Source: an uncultured Clostridia bacterium (GTDB lineage: Bacteria > Bacillota > Clostridia > Oscillospirales > Ruminococcaceae). Taken from it: 64,000 bases of DNA. Shown here piece after piece: positions 52,142 through 61,451 of the stretch. The number at the start of each line of letters is the position of its first letter. Position 1 is the stretch's first letter. The position numbers and the translations under genes were made by a program. The notes beneath the pieces were generated by a model, which was not told the DNA's origin, did not search any database, and worked only from the letters and a program-made list of their open reading frames with translations. The stretch is taken from assembly GCA_947625735.1 (NCBI GenBank), contig CANQPL010000013.1, forward strand, positions 1-64,000. The letters are read 5' to 3'.

Positions 52142-53263
52142 TTATCTGTCATAATCATCAAGAAAATGATGTACTCCCTCGTCCGTTTTATAGGCTATGA
52201 CGGTAGAAAGATTTACATTTTCCACACTGCGGAAAATATTTTTCTCCACCTGCGGATTTGTTTTTTTAAGCTCTGCGATAAGGCGTTTTGTTTCAAGACG
52301 TTTGGAAACCGATTCCTTTGGGTCGCAGGTGGTGCAGGTATCGGTAAAACGGCAGGCACACCGGAGAAAATGCAGACCGTTGTAATCCCGCCAGTGAATT
52401 ATCTCCTCCTCACGTATAAGGTACATGGGACGGATAAGCTCCATTCCCTCAAAATGAGTGCTTCTGAGCTTTGGCATCATTGTCTGCACCTGTCCGCCGT
52501 AGAGCATACCCATAAGAATTGTTTCGATTACATCATCAAAATGATGCCCCAGAGCGATCTTGTTGCAGCCCAGTTCCTTTGCCTTGCTGTAAAGATATCC
52601 TCTCCTCATTCTGGCACACAAATAGCAGGGATTTTTGCTCACATTGTAGACCGACTCAAATATATCCGACTCAAAAATTGTTACGGGTACAGACAGGGCT
52701 GCCGAATTTTTTTCGATAATACGGCGGTTTTCGGGACTATAGCCCGGGTCCATAACAAGGAACACAAGCTCAAAGGGGAATTTATCATGCATTTTAAGCT
52801 CCTGAAAGAGCTTTGCCATAAGCATTGAATCCTTGCCCCCCGAAATGCACACGGCTATTTTATCCCCGGGAGAAACGAGTTTATATGTAACAACAGCCTT
52901 TGCAAAATTGCTCCAGATAGTTTTGTGGAATTTCTTTTGTATACTTTTTTCCACTCTTTCCGTAATTGCCGCATTTTCCAGCTTCTGAGAAAGCCAGCCC
53001 GCATACCCCTCCGAAAGATTTACTGCATTAAAGCCCCCTTCACGCAGACGTGCGGCTGTATCCCTGCTGATAATCCCGCTGCGGCAGCATATTACAAGGA
53101 GCTTGTCTGAGGGAAGATTGCGTTTATATATCTGCGTTTCGGGAATGTTTACCGCTCCGTCAATATGTCCCACACCGAAGGAATATTCGTCACGGATATC
53201 AATGAGGACAAAGCTGTCACGGGAAAGAGCGGCAAGCTCCTTTACGGTTATTTCATTTTCCAT
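52142..53263 (-). CDS. Rhodanese-TtcA-like PP-loop fusion protein
   Basis: A 373-residue fusion. Residues 1-98 are a rhodanese domain (LIDIRDEYSFGVGHIDGAVNIP, active loop CRSGIISR with Cys60). From about 125 on it is a TtcA-type PP-loop ATPase: SGGKDS near 142, CYLCARMRRG near 215, LGHHFDDVIETILM, and a Cys-rich CACRFTDTCTTC segment near 300. TtcA thiolates cytidine 32 of tRNA with a 4Fe-4S cluster. Here the rhodanese may carry the sulfur to the PP-loop domain. Separate genes are usual. Confidence 0.85.
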   Translation of the reverse strand: MENEITVKELAALSRDSFVLIDIRDEYSFGVGHIDGAVNIPETQIYKRNLPSDKLLVICCRSGIISRDTAARLREGGFNAVNLSEGYAGWLSQKLENAAITERVEKSIQKKFHKTIWSNFAKAVVTYKLVSPGDKIAVCISGGKDSMLMAKLFQELKMHDKFPFELVFLVMDPGYSPENRRIIEKNSAALSVPVTIFESDIFESVYNVSKNPCYLCARMRRGYLYSKAKELGCNKIALGHHFDDVIETILMGMLYGGQVQTMMPKLRSTHFEGMELIRPMYLIREEEIIHWRDYNGLHFLRCACRFTDTCTTCDPKESVSKRLETKRLIAELKKTNPQVEKNIFRSVENVNLSTVIAYKTDEGVHHFLDDYDR

Positions 53264-53315
53264 TAGATCATCTCCGATGATAAAAATACGATAAGGCAGT
53301 GTTAAGAGCTATTCC

Positions 53316-53344
53316 ATTATACCACATTTCCGCCCGATTGTCAA
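53316..53344 (-). promoter_or_regulatory. Promoter for the rhodanese-TtcA fusion
   Basis: On the minus strand TTGACA (53344-53339), 17-base spacer, TATAAT (53321-53316). Confidence 0.8.
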
Positions 53345-53441
53345 ATAACACTGCAAAAAATTTCCGCTTAAATCCTCTCTGCCTTTTTGCGGCAGACACA
53401 TCTCCAAAAAACAACTTTTTATTACAAAATAGTAAAACAGC

Positions 53442-53470
53442 TTGAAAACCGCCCTGCTGCATGATATAAT
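53442..53470 (+). promoter_or_regulatory. Promoter for the 817-residue lipoprotein
   Basis: TTGAAA (53442-53447), 17-base spacer, TATAAT (53465-53470). Confidence 0.75.
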
Positions 53471-53507
53471 ATGACTATGAAAACCCTTAGTGAAAGGAAG
53501 TATACAA

Positions 53508-55961
53508 GTGAAGTCAAATTACAAAAAAACAGCCTGCCTGCTTACGGCGGGCATGATGATGATGTCCGCTCTGTCATTTACGGGCTGCGGCGGCAAGGAA
53601 AACAGCGAAAATAAAAACGGCACGGGAGAGGTAAACACCGTTTCTGAGGAGCAGTCTGTCAAAGAGCGTGCATTTAAGGTAGTTGAAATGGGCGAAAGAG
53701 AGGACGGATTCACCTATTACGATATATCATACGCAAAAGGTAATATCTATTCAACCTATACCGATTACCGTCAGGAAAAGGCTGAGGACGGCACGGACAA
53801 CTATTATTATGACCTTTACATCTATGTTCTTGAAGATACGGGCAAGGTGATAACGAAAATTCCTGTTTTCATTCAGGAACAACCCGATGAATACGCAAGT
53901 TTTACACAGCGGAAAGTGGGTGTGGACGAAAACGGAAATATTTCGGTAATTGCGGAGATAGGCACTATGGACCGCACCACATATGAACAGGACACGAAAT
54001 ATCATCTGCTAAAATATGATAAGGACGGCAATCCTTTGAGCGACAAGGAAATACCCGATCTGTTTACACAAGAGGAAAGCAGCAGCGGTATGTATATGCG
54101 GGACATTATGTATGACGGTGCGGGAAACATATTTGCTCTTTTTGACAATTGCGTAAAGGTGTTTGACGGCGAGGGCAATCACCTGTTTACTACCGATGAT
54201 CTTACGGAGAGCAACGGCGGATATGTGGACGGGATCATTCTCACAAATGAGGGCATTCCTGCTGTGGGAGTGGATATATGGGGAGATACGGGTTCCTCCT
54301 TCAAGCTCATAGAAATAGATGTACAGTCGGGCGGTCCGGGCGCTGTACACGAATTTCCCGAATATGTAAGCGGCATAAGCTCAGGCAGCGGCGATTATAT
54401 CTGCTATGCAAGAAACGACACGGGCGTAGCGGGATACAGAGCGGACACTCTCCAGAAGGAAAATGTCCTCAATCTTCTGAATATCGGTGTGGACACCAAT
54501 CAGATAGACTTCTTTACCCCCTGTGACGACGGCTCATTTATTACGGGAGGATATACTTTCGCAGCAAGCAGATCGGGTTCATCGAATTTTGTGATCTCAC
54601 ATATCATACCTATTGACGAAAGTGAAGTCGTTCCCAAAAAGACGCTGACCCTTGGCTGCTTTTCAATGGATCAGTTCTGGAGGGGCGCAATTTCCGAGTT
54701 TAACCGTACAAATGAGGAATATACCATAAGTGCGGTAAGCTATGCCGACAACAACGACACCACCGACTGGGATTCCGCCGTTACCAACTTCAACAATGAG
54801 CTGCTTTCGGGAAATATCCCCGATATGCTTCTGCTTGACATCTCACTTCCCGTTGACAGCTATATAAACAAGGGTCTTTTTGCGGACATCTATCAGCTTA
54901 TGGACGGCGACAGCGAGTATAACAAGGACTCTTTTCTTCCGAATATTCTTCAGCTTTCCGAAAGGGACGGCAAGCTTTGCAGTCTGCCCATGAGCTTTTC
55001 CGTGCAGACATATGTGGGAAAATCCTCACGCATCAACGTCAATGAGCCTTTCACCTTTGAAAAAGCCCGTGAGCTGCTGGCGGCTATGCCCGAGGGAGCT
55101 GCACTTCTCAGCGAAGATATGACAAATTCCCGCTTTATAACCGAAGCATTGCAGTACAGCAGCTTTGTAGACTATGAAAATGCAACCTGCAATTTCGATT
55201 CCGATGAGTTTAAGGCTATACTTGAAATGTCAAAGGACTACCCCTCCGAGATAGACTACAGCACCTACGATCAGGATTATTATGAGGAAATGCCTATGCG
55301 TGTGGGCGAGGACAAGGCGCTTCTTATGAACGAATATATATATCAGTTCAATGACTTCAACTATGTTGAGAATGGTCTTTTAGGCGGCGAGGAGGCTGCA
55401 TTTGCAGGATTCCCGGGAACATCGGGAGCAAACGGAGTGGTGCAGTTAAATTCCCGTATAGCAATAGCGGAAAAGTCGGAAAACAAGGCGGGCGCATGGG
55501 AATTTATCAAAAGGACTCTTGACGACATAGTGTATGAGCAGGAAAGCGAGGTCTACAACCCCACAGCAGGCGAGGACGATGAGCCTTATATGGAAACAAG
55601 GTGGACTACAGGTATGCTCCACATGGGATTCCCCGTAATAAAGGAGGATCTGGAGCGGATAGGCATACAGGAAACTATCCCCTACAAAATGTTCAACGAA
55701 GACGGTGAGCTTGTAGATAGGGAATCAAACTACAGCATGAACGGCATTGAGATAAAAAATTCCGATCTTTCCGAAGATGATATCCACCGTTATATCGACT
55801 ATCTTTCATCTGTAGACACTATCTGGCAGGCTGATACGACAGTAAGCGATATAATTGATGAGGAGATCTCCGCATTTACCTCGGGGGCAAAATCCGCAGA
55901 AGAAACGGCACAGATCATTCAGTCAAAGGTATCCATTTATTTAAGCGAGCAGTACGGCTGA
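53508..55961 (+). CDS. Large lipoprotein: propeller-like domain plus solute-binding domain
   Basis: An 817-residue lipoprotein; GTG start at 53508 after GAAAGGA. Lipobox FTGC near residue 27. Residues about 50-370 form repeated short strands with Asp/Gly turns (KDGNPL, DGEGNHLF) like a beta-propeller. Residues 380-810 are a family-1 solute-binding domain (GCFSMDQFWRGAISEFNRTN, PDMLLLDISLPVDSYINKGLFADI, AWEFIKRTL). The combination of propeller and binding protein is unusual. No transporter genes are linked, so signalling or wall-associated glycan binding is possible. Confidence 0.78.
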   Translation: MKSNYKKTACLLTAGMMMMSALSFTGCGGKENSENKNGTGEVNTVSEEQSVKERAFKVVEMGEREDGFTYYDISYAKGNIYSTYTDYRQEKAEDGTDNYYYDLYIYVLEDTGKVITKIPVFIQEQPDEYASFTQRKVGVDENGNISVIAEIGTMDRTTYEQDTKYHLLKYDKDGNPLSDKEIPDLFTQEESSSGMYMRDIMYDGAGNIFALFDNCVKVFDGEGNHLFTTDDLTESNGGYVDGIILTNEGIPAVGVDIWGDTGSSFKLIEIDVQSGGPGAVHEFPEYVSGISSGSGDYICYARNDTGVAGYRADTLQKENVLNLLNIGVDTNQIDFFTPCDDGSFITGGYTFAASRSGSSNFVISHIIPIDESEVVPKKTLTLGCFSMDQFWRGAISEFNRTNEEYTISAVSYADNNDTTDWDSAVTNFNNELLSGNIPDMLLLDISLPVDSYINKGLFADIYQLMDGDSEYNKDSFLPNILQLSERDGKLCSLPMSFSVQTYVGKSSRINVNEPFTFEKARELLAAMPEGAALLSEDMTNSRFITEALQYSSFVDYENATCNFDSDEFKAILEMSKDYPSEIDYSTYDQDYYEEMPMRVGEDKALLMNEYIYQFNDFNYVENGLLGGEEAAFAGFPGTSGANGVVQLNSRIAIAEKSENKAGAWEFIKRTLDDIVYEQESEVYNPTAGEDDEPYMETRWTTGMLHMGFPVIKEDLERIGIQETIPYKMFNEDGELVDRESNYSMNGIEIKNSDLSEDDIHRYIDYLSSVDTIWQADTTVSDIIDEEISAFTSGAKSAEETAQIIQSKVSIYLSEQYG

Positions 55962-55968
55962 TAAAAAC

Positions 55969-56010
55969 GGAGGAGATATTTTATAAGCAAAATATCTCCT
56001 CCATATTTTT
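55969..56010 (+). terminator. Terminator after the 817-residue lipoprotein
   Basis: GGAGGAGATATTTT pairs with AAAATATCTCCTCC (14 bp, six-base loop), followed by ATATTTTTT. Confidence 0.9.
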
Positions 56011-56026
56011 TATGACTTTTACAGGA

Positions 56027-57019
56027 TCATTTCAGATTCATGCTGTCGAGCTTTGCGCTCAACAGCTCCATTTCATTAATGCCCTCCTTAGCAAGCTTTT
56101 GTGCGGCAGCGGCATTTTCCTCCATTTGTCGGGCATATTCGGCAATGGATTTCATTTTAGCCTCTATCTTGTCTGCGGAGCTTTTGGAGGTATCCGCAAG
56201 ACTTCTTACCTCCTGTGCAATTACGCCGAAGCCCTTGCCGCTCTCCTTAGCCTTTGAAGCCTCAATAGAAGCGTTAAAGCCCAGTATTCTTGTATTCATG
56301 GCAATGTCCTTTATGACCTTGACCGTTTCGTTAGTGCTCTTTACCTCGGCAGAGCATTTTTCGGCAATTGCGGCAAGCTCGGTAAACTTGTCAAGCACCT
56401 CATTTGCTGCCCTGACATTTGCAGACATAACAGAACCGGGTCTTGCTGCCGCTTTTACTTCAAAACCGCCCGCAGCTGTTCCCGTTCTGAGCTTTGCGGT
56501 ATAATTTGCATAGGCAAGCTCCGAAATGCTCCTTGCAATGGTATGCAGAAATTTGGCTGCCTTTTCCACATCAATTGCGGGAACTACCTTTACCTTTCGC
56601 AGGGCTGCTATGTATTCATCTTCATTTATTGAAAACTCTCTTGCAAGCCTGCGGTACTTTTCTTCATCGGGTTCTTCGGTGAGTACCTGACCGCCCACAA
56701 AGGAACCCAGAAATTCTCCGTTTACGATAATAGGCGCAGAAAAATCCATAAGTCCGCAGTGGCAGAAATAGGCTGCGGATCTGCCGCTTCTCTGAGTGCG
56801 CTTTGAACCCTCATTGTTAGAGCGTTCGCACCTCTGACAGCCTATGGAGGATCTGCGTGTATATTTCATGCAGAAGTCTGTCATATTGCTGCCCTTGGTA
56901 ATAAGCTGTCCGTTCTCATTAAGGACAAGCGCTGCCATTCCCGTAACATCTGCAAAGCCCTCCTGTATTTCCTCGAGCATATCCCTGTCTATAAGATCAA
57001 TTAGCTTTAGCTGTGACAT
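56027..57019 (-). CDS. PocR sensor-methyl-accepting protein
   Basis: A 330-residue soluble protein. Residues 1-165 are a PocR ligand-binding domain (RSSIGCQRCERSN, YFCHCGLMDFSAPI, GSFVGGQV). Residues 190-325 are a shortened MCP signalling domain with the hairpin tip NTRILGFNASIEASKAKESGKGFGVIAQEVRSLA. There is no membrane helix, so it would sense a cytoplasmic ligand. No flagellar or chemotaxis genes are visible in the window, so its output is unclear; it may signal to a CheA elsewhere. Confidence 0.87.
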   Translation of the reverse strand: MSQLKLIDLIDRDMLEEIQEGFADVTGMAALVLNENGQLITKGSNMTDFCMKYTRRSSIGCQRCERSNNEGSKRTQRSGRSAAYFCHCGLMDFSAPIIVNGEFLGSFVGGQVLTEEPDEEKYRRLAREFSINEDEYIAALRKVKVVPAIDVEKAAKFLHTIARSISELAYANYTAKLRTGTAAGGFEVKAAARPGSVMSANVRAANEVLDKFTELAAIAEKCSAEVKSTNETVKVIKDIAMNTRILGFNASIEASKAKESGKGFGVIAQEVRSLADTSKSSADKIEAKMKSIAEYARQMEENAAAAQKLAKEGINEMELLSAKLDSMNLK

Positions 57020-57112
57020 ATTCTTCCCTCCGTGTGGAAATTAAGGAGCGTTGCCCCTGATATTATTTTACAATAATCCCGACTGTTTGTCAAGACGATA
57101 TTAAAATTATTT

Positions 57113-57502
57113 GCGGGTGGAACCCGCTGCCGGGTCGTTGGTATGATTTGCAGAAATTCTTTAAACAGTAACTCGGTAACTTTCATTTTATGCAATGGTA
57201 AATTTGAATCAGGCGGGCGGAACCCGCTGCCGGGTCGTTGGTATGATTTGCAGAAATTCTTTAAACAGTAACTCGATAACTTTTATTTGAATAAATGCCA
57301 AATTTAGGTTTAGCATTGCGCCAAATAAAGGTTACCGAGTTACTATTGAAATATTCCGGCAAAATTTACCAACGACCTGCCTGCGGGGTCACCCCGCCCG
57401 CCGAAGTGCAAGCAGAGTCACTCCGCAAATAAAGGTTACCGAGTTACTATTGAAATGTTCACGCAAAATTTACCAACGAGTTGGCTGCGGGTTCCACCCG
57501 CC
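57113..57502. repeat. Repeat locus 5: two forward and two inverted copies
   Basis: Forward copies at 57113-57190 and 57212-57290, inverted copies at 57322-57402 and 57426-57502. The halves face each other, giving a 390-base composite inverted repeat that could fold into a long cruciform. Tips include GCGGGTGGAACCCGC, GCGGGGTCACCCCGC and GCGGGTTCCACCCGC. The last copy ends one base before a stop codon. Confidence 0.9.
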
Positions 57503-58189
57503 TTATTCTTTGTATCTGTTTATCTGTATCTTAAATACCGTGTTTATGATTATCTGAACGGCGGCACCAAGAAGAAAAATGACCCATGTGATACCCCACT
57601 CGTCCGACTCAATGCTCAACATAAAATAAAGCATCGCAAGCATTATCCACATAATGGCAGAGGTGCTTCCCCTTACGGTTTTAAGGAGCTTTATCCGTGT
57701 TTTGTCATTGTCGCCGCCTCTGCTGATACGGGCAATATTCCCCGCCATGTTTATACCCACGTTGAGTGCGGCGCCTATGGGAAATATCATCCACAGATAC
57801 TCAAAATATCCCGCATAACAGCCGACCAGAAAAATTGTGGTTATCAACAGCCACATGACCGCAATTACCGTCCGCTTTATTATCCTGATATTTTTTTCCG
57901 TGAAAATATAGCTGTACTTTTTCAGCAGCCTGCCAAAGGGCGTCTGCTTCTCAAAACTGCCCTTTACATGATATCCGCTGCCGCATACCTGATCTATAAG
58001 CCCGCTTACATCTCCCATCGTCCCTATAACGGCGGCATATGCCCGCTGGGGCGTCATTCCGCCGCTTATGCAGTCGTCATAGCGTGCCTCTAAATTGGAA
58101 AGTATCTCGTCATGCAACTCTCTTACCGCTTCTGTGTCGGGCGTACCCTCAAAAATGCTGTCTACATAATATTTTAACGTGTATTTCAT
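57503..58189 (-). CDS. PadR-linked permease-prefix membrane protein
   Basis: A 228-residue protein whose first 80 residues form the helical permease-prefix domain often linked to PadR genes (YYVDSIFEGTPDTEAVRELH, EARYDDCISGGMTPQRAYA). Four membrane helices follow. ATG at 58189 follows GGAGGGG and is 4 bases after the padR stop, so it is translated with it. Function unknown; co-occurrence suggests an anti-PadR or membrane-stress role. The end is abutted by a dispersed-repeat copy. Confidence 0.75.
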   Translation of the reverse strand: MKYTLKYYVDSIFEGTPDTEAVRELHDEILSNLEARYDDCISGGMTPQRAYAAVIGTMGDVSGLIDQVCGSGYHVKGSFEKQTPFGRLLKKYSYIFTEKNIRIIKRTVIAVMWLLITTIFLVGCYAGYFEYLWMIFPIGAALNVGINMAGNIARISRGGDNDKTRIKLLKTVRGSTSAIMWIMLAMLYFMLSIESDEWGITWVIFLLGAAVQIIINTVFKIQINRYKE

Positions 58190-58193
58190 AGCT

Positions 58194-58544
58194 TTACAAC
58201 CCCTCCGGTTCATGTTTTGCGGCATACAGCAGCCTGTCCACCACATTTTTGGTTTTCTCCCACTCGGTGAGACTTTCGATATACTGCCTGCGTCCTTTAT
58301 CGGTAATGGAGTAATATTTCCGCCTTGCCCCCGCCTGCTCGTCTCCCCAGTAGGATATTATTGCACCTGACTGCTCCAGTCTGCGGAATGCTGTGTAAAG
58401 CGTGGCTTCCTTAAATTCAAAACGCCTGTCCGTAAGCTCCATTATATCTTTATTTATCCTGTATCCGTAGCTGTCGCCCTTCATAAGCAGTGACAATATT
58501 ATATTATCGGTGTGTCCCCGTATAAGATCTGATGCTATAGACAA
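58194..58544 (-). CDS. PadR-family transcriptional regulator
   Basis: A 116-residue winged-helix repressor; TTG start at 58544 four or five bases after GGGGTGG. The signature LIRGHTDNIILSLLMKGDSYGYRI, then FKEATLYTAFRRLEQSGAI and the ARRKYYSITDKGR wing are clear. It heads a two-gene operon with a membrane protein. A perfect palindrome, ATCGGTTAACCGAT, is just upstream of its -35 box and is the probable operator. Confidence 0.92.
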   Translation of the reverse strand: MSIASDLIRGHTDNIILSLLMKGDSYGYRINKDIMELTDRRFEFKEATLYTAFRRLEQSGAIISYWGDEQAGARRKYYSITDKGRRQYIESLTEWEKTKNVVDRLLYAAKHEPEGL

Positions 58545-58600
58545 AAAACCACCCCTTTGCGTTCATTGGATCATTAATTTCCTGCCGTTCTGCTTGGTAT

Positions 58601-58648
58601 ATTATAACACACAATACCTCATCTGTCAAGGTATATCGGTTAACCGAT
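58601..58648 (-). promoter_or_regulatory. Consensus promoter with upstream palindrome for padR2
   Basis: Minus strand: TTGACA (58629-58624), 17-base spacer, TATAAT (58606-58601). A 14-base palindrome ATCGGTTAACCGAT lies at 58635-58648, six bases upstream of the -35. Its sequence is unrelated to the operators of the other padR at 7.5 kb. Confidence 0.75.
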
Positions 58649-58856
58649 GTTGTAAATATTTTATGAATTGCAAAAGTGCTTATTGAAATGTGCAGATCGT
58701 TCCCTAATTTACGGATAAAAATTTATCATCACAGAAAATGTATACCCGACGGCATTCATTTTTTTAATGATATAGCCCGAAAACTCCTTATCCTGCGGAT
58801 AAATTTACATATTATCCCGTACAAAGTGTGTTATTGTAAAAGTCACAAAAATTTAT

Positions 58857-58885
58857 TGAAACGTTTTTATTTATATGCTACAATT
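58857..58885 (+). promoter_or_regulatory. Promoter for the sugar-binding-fold GGDEF protein
   Basis: TTGAAA (58857-58862), 17-base spacer, TGC-TACAAT (-10 at 58880-58885) with extended -10. Confidence 0.75.
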
Positions 58886-58921
58886 ATTATGGAATGGAGT
58901 ATTTACAGGGAGGTGCGTCTT

Positions 58922-60859
58922 ATGAGCAGATACCGCTATATCGGAGTATGTATGTCAAAAATAGAGGAGATGTTCTACACCGACCTGTACAGGGGCATTG
59001 CCGCAAGGGCATTGGAATACGGCTGCAAGCTGCTTATCTACAACAGCTTTTCCGATCTTTATAATGACGACAAATTCAGCGAGGGCGAAAAAAATATTTT
59101 TACCCGCATAAGGTATGATATGCTGGACGGTCTTATCATTCTCGGCGAAACAATAAAAAATGATGAGGTCCTGAATGATATTGTAAGCAATGCCAAAAAA
59201 AATAATATATATGTAGTCAGCATTGATAAGCATATTGAGGGCTGCTATAATGTGGAATATAATTACCGTTCCTCCTTTGAAGCGATAGTGCGCCATGTGG
59301 TGGAAAAACATAACTGCAAAACCATAAACGTTGTGGCAGGCTTTAAGGGAAATAATTTCTCAGATGAACGGGTAGCCTGCTGCAAAAGAATAATGGAGGA
59401 GCACGGGCTTGAGCTTATCCCCGAAAGAATACTTTACGGGAATTTCTGGTCTGAGCCTACCGCACGGGCATTTGACGAATTTATGAAAAGCAAGTATACC
59501 ATGCCCGATGCATTTATCTGCTGTAATGATGCAATGGCGATCACTGTATGTTCAAAGCTCACCGAATACGGATTCTCCGTCCCGAGAGATGTTATCGTCA
59601 CAGGCTTTGACGGGATATACGAGGAGCAGTTCAATATCCCCCGTCTTACCACTGCCTGTCAGAATACGGGGCTTGCGGGAGAAAAGGCTGTGGACGCTAT
59701 AATCGCTCATCTTAACGGCAGGGAAACGGGTAATCTTACTGTCATAGATCACCGTCTTGTCTGGTCACATTCCTGCGGCTGCAAGCCTATAGATTACCGT
59801 GAAGCCACAGGTAAGATAACAGATCTTTTCCACATGACCGACTCAGACAACTCCTACGATTCAAATATGGCTGACTTCAGCACTGCCACAACAGCCGCCG
59901 TTACCTACGGGATAAAGGAAGTTTCCGAAACGGTGCTGAAATTCAATAACACCTACGGCTACTATTACTATGCCCTCAGCCTTAAAGAAGATTTTATGAA
60001 TATCAGCGATGATTATGAGGACTTTATCTGGGACAGCCCCGACAACGGCAGCAAACGCCTTATACTATGCGAAAGCGTTTTCGGGAAAAATTATGAGCCT
60101 TATTACGATACCGGGCTCAGACACATTGAAGAAGCCGCCGAAAGTATAAATATTTTCTTTTTCTGGTCGGTCCATTTCCGTGAAGAAACAGTGGGATACG
60201 GAGTAATGGGACTTAGCACGGGAAATGACGGACACGCAGCAAATGACGATACCCGGCACCTGCTGCGGTATACAAGATACCTTAACAGTGTGCTGGAAAT
60301 AGTCAACAGCCAGTCGGTACTGAAAAAGGTCATCGCAAAGCTGCAAAGCCTTTACATAAGGGATCATACAGGTCTTTACAACCGCAGAGGATTCTATAAG
60401 GAGATAGGCGAGATAATCGGAAATGAGCTTAAAAATAATACGGATTCCTATCTTGCCATAATATCTGCGGACATGGACGGACTTAAATATATTAATGACA
60501 CCTACGGTCATGCTGAGGGCGATGTGGCGATAAAGACTTTTGCAGATGCGCTCCTTTCGGTGAGCGGCGAGAAAAGCATATGCTCACGCTTCGGAGGAGA
60601 TGAGTTTATTATCGCCTGTGTATGTGACACCGACCCTGCCGAAAAAGGGAAAATCATTATTAAAGATGTAAGTGCCCGACTTGAAGATTTTAACAATTCT
60701 TCGGGAAAGCCCTTTAAGGTGATAGGCAGCTTCGGAGTTTACGGTGAAAAGATTGCTCACGGAATGGACATTGACAGCATTATCAAAAGAGCCGATGATC
60801 TTATGTATAAGGAAAAATCCCGCCACAAGGGCAGCAGGAAAAGAGTGCCGCGGACATAA
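58922..60859 (+). CDS. LacI-type sensor domain fused to GGDEF
   Basis: A 645-residue soluble protein. ATG at 58922 follows AGGGAGG; upstream frame sequence is untranslated. Residues 1-290 are a periplasmic-binding-protein-like domain of LacI/GalR type (YIGVCMSK, DGLIILGE, DAFICCNDAMAITV, VIVTGFDGIYEEQF), but there is no helix-turn-helix and no signal peptide. A middle region (about 300-470) may be GAF-like. A GGDEF domain follows with the intact motif RFGGDEF near 558. It probably makes cyclic di-GMP in response to a cytoplasmic sugar. Confidence 0.88.
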   Translation: MSRYRYIGVCMSKIEEMFYTDLYRGIAARALEYGCKLLIYNSFSDLYNDDKFSEGEKNIFTRIRYDMLDGLIILGETIKNDEVLNDIVSNAKKNNIYVVSIDKHIEGCYNVEYNYRSSFEAIVRHVVEKHNCKTINVVAGFKGNNFSDERVACCKRIMEEHGLELIPERILYGNFWSEPTARAFDEFMKSKYTMPDAFICCNDAMAITVCSKLTEYGFSVPRDVIVTGFDGIYEEQFNIPRLTTACQNTGLAGEKAVDAIIAHLNGRETGNLTVIDHRLVWSHSCGCKPIDYREATGKITDLFHMTDSDNSYDSNMADFSTATTAAVTYGIKEVSETVLKFNNTYGYYYYALSLKEDFMNISDDYEDFIWDSPDNGSKRLILCESVFGKNYEPYYDTGLRHIEEAAESINIFFFWSVHFREETVGYGVMGLSTGNDGHAANDDTRHLLRYTRYLNSVLEIVNSQSVLKKVIAKLQSLYIRDHTGLYNRRGFYKEIGEIIGNELKNNTDSYLAIISADMDGLKYINDTYGHAEGDVAIKTFADALLSVSGEKSICSRFGGDEFIIACVCDTDPAEKGKIIIKDVSARLEDFNNSSGKPFKVIGSFGVYGEKIAHGMDIDSIIKRADDLMYKEKSRHKGSRKRVPRT

Positions 60860-60865
60860 ATAATA

Positions 60866-60907
60866 AGTCCGTCAGTCGGAAATAAAACCGTCTGACGGAC
60901 TGTTTTT
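60866..60907. terminator. Terminator between the GGDEF and S1-domain genes
   Basis: A 14-bp stem with one mismatch (AGTCCGTCAGTCGG with CCGTCTGACGGACT), then TGTTTTT. The opposite side is also suited to end the minus-strand operon. Confidence 0.8.
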
Positions 60908-60927
60908 ATTCTATTATTTAATGCGCC

Positions 60928-61407
60928 TTACCTTCTTCTTGAAGTGTTTCTGCGCTTGTTGTCTATATTACGCTTGATATCGCCCATGCGCTCATCGGAG
61001 CTTGCCTTGAATCTGCTCAGCATATCTTCAAATGCAGACTCGGGAGTAGGCGGCTCCTTTAAAGCAGCAGAATTGTTCCTGCCTTTAGCGCTCCCTCTGC
61101 CGCTGTCGGAATGCTTTGAGCTGTCGGAGCGTTTTCCTCCCTGACGCCCATTAGCGTTTTTCCCCTGTGGTGCGGGAAGTGCTTTTTTTATGGAAAGGGA
61201 TATTTTTCCCTCTTCCGATACGCCCAGTACCTTGACCTTAACTGCCTGTCCTTCGGTAAGATGATCCTTTATCTCGTTTACAAAGGTGTTGGCTACCTCG
61301 GAAATATGTACCATTCCCGTAACGCCCTCTCCGATATCCACAAAGGCACCGAATTTTGTGATTCCCGTCACTTTACCATCGTAAATTTTTCCTATTTCCG
61401 GCTGCAT
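60928..61407 (-). CDS. yabR: S1 RNA-binding protein, YabR type
   Basis: A 159-residue protein with one N-terminal S1 domain (IGKIYDGKVTGITKFGAFVDIGEGVTGMVHIS, ending KISLSIKKA) and a basic, low-complexity C-terminus rich in Arg, Ser, Gly and Lys. It binds RNA, probably at ribosomes. It is the last gene of the yabP-yabQ-divIC-yabR operon, the same order as in Bacillus. Confidence 0.9.
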   Translation of the reverse strand: MQPEIGKIYDGKVTGITKFGAFVDIGEGVTGMVHISEVANTFVNEIKDHLTEGQAVKVKVLGVSEEGKISLSIKKALPAPQGKNANGRQGGKRSDSSKHSDSGRGSAKGRNNSAALKEPPTPESAFEDMLSRFKASSDERMGDIKRNIDNKRRNTSRRR

Positions 61408-61451
61408 AAAAATAAATATACCCTTCCTCAGATTTTGAAAATTACCGACTA

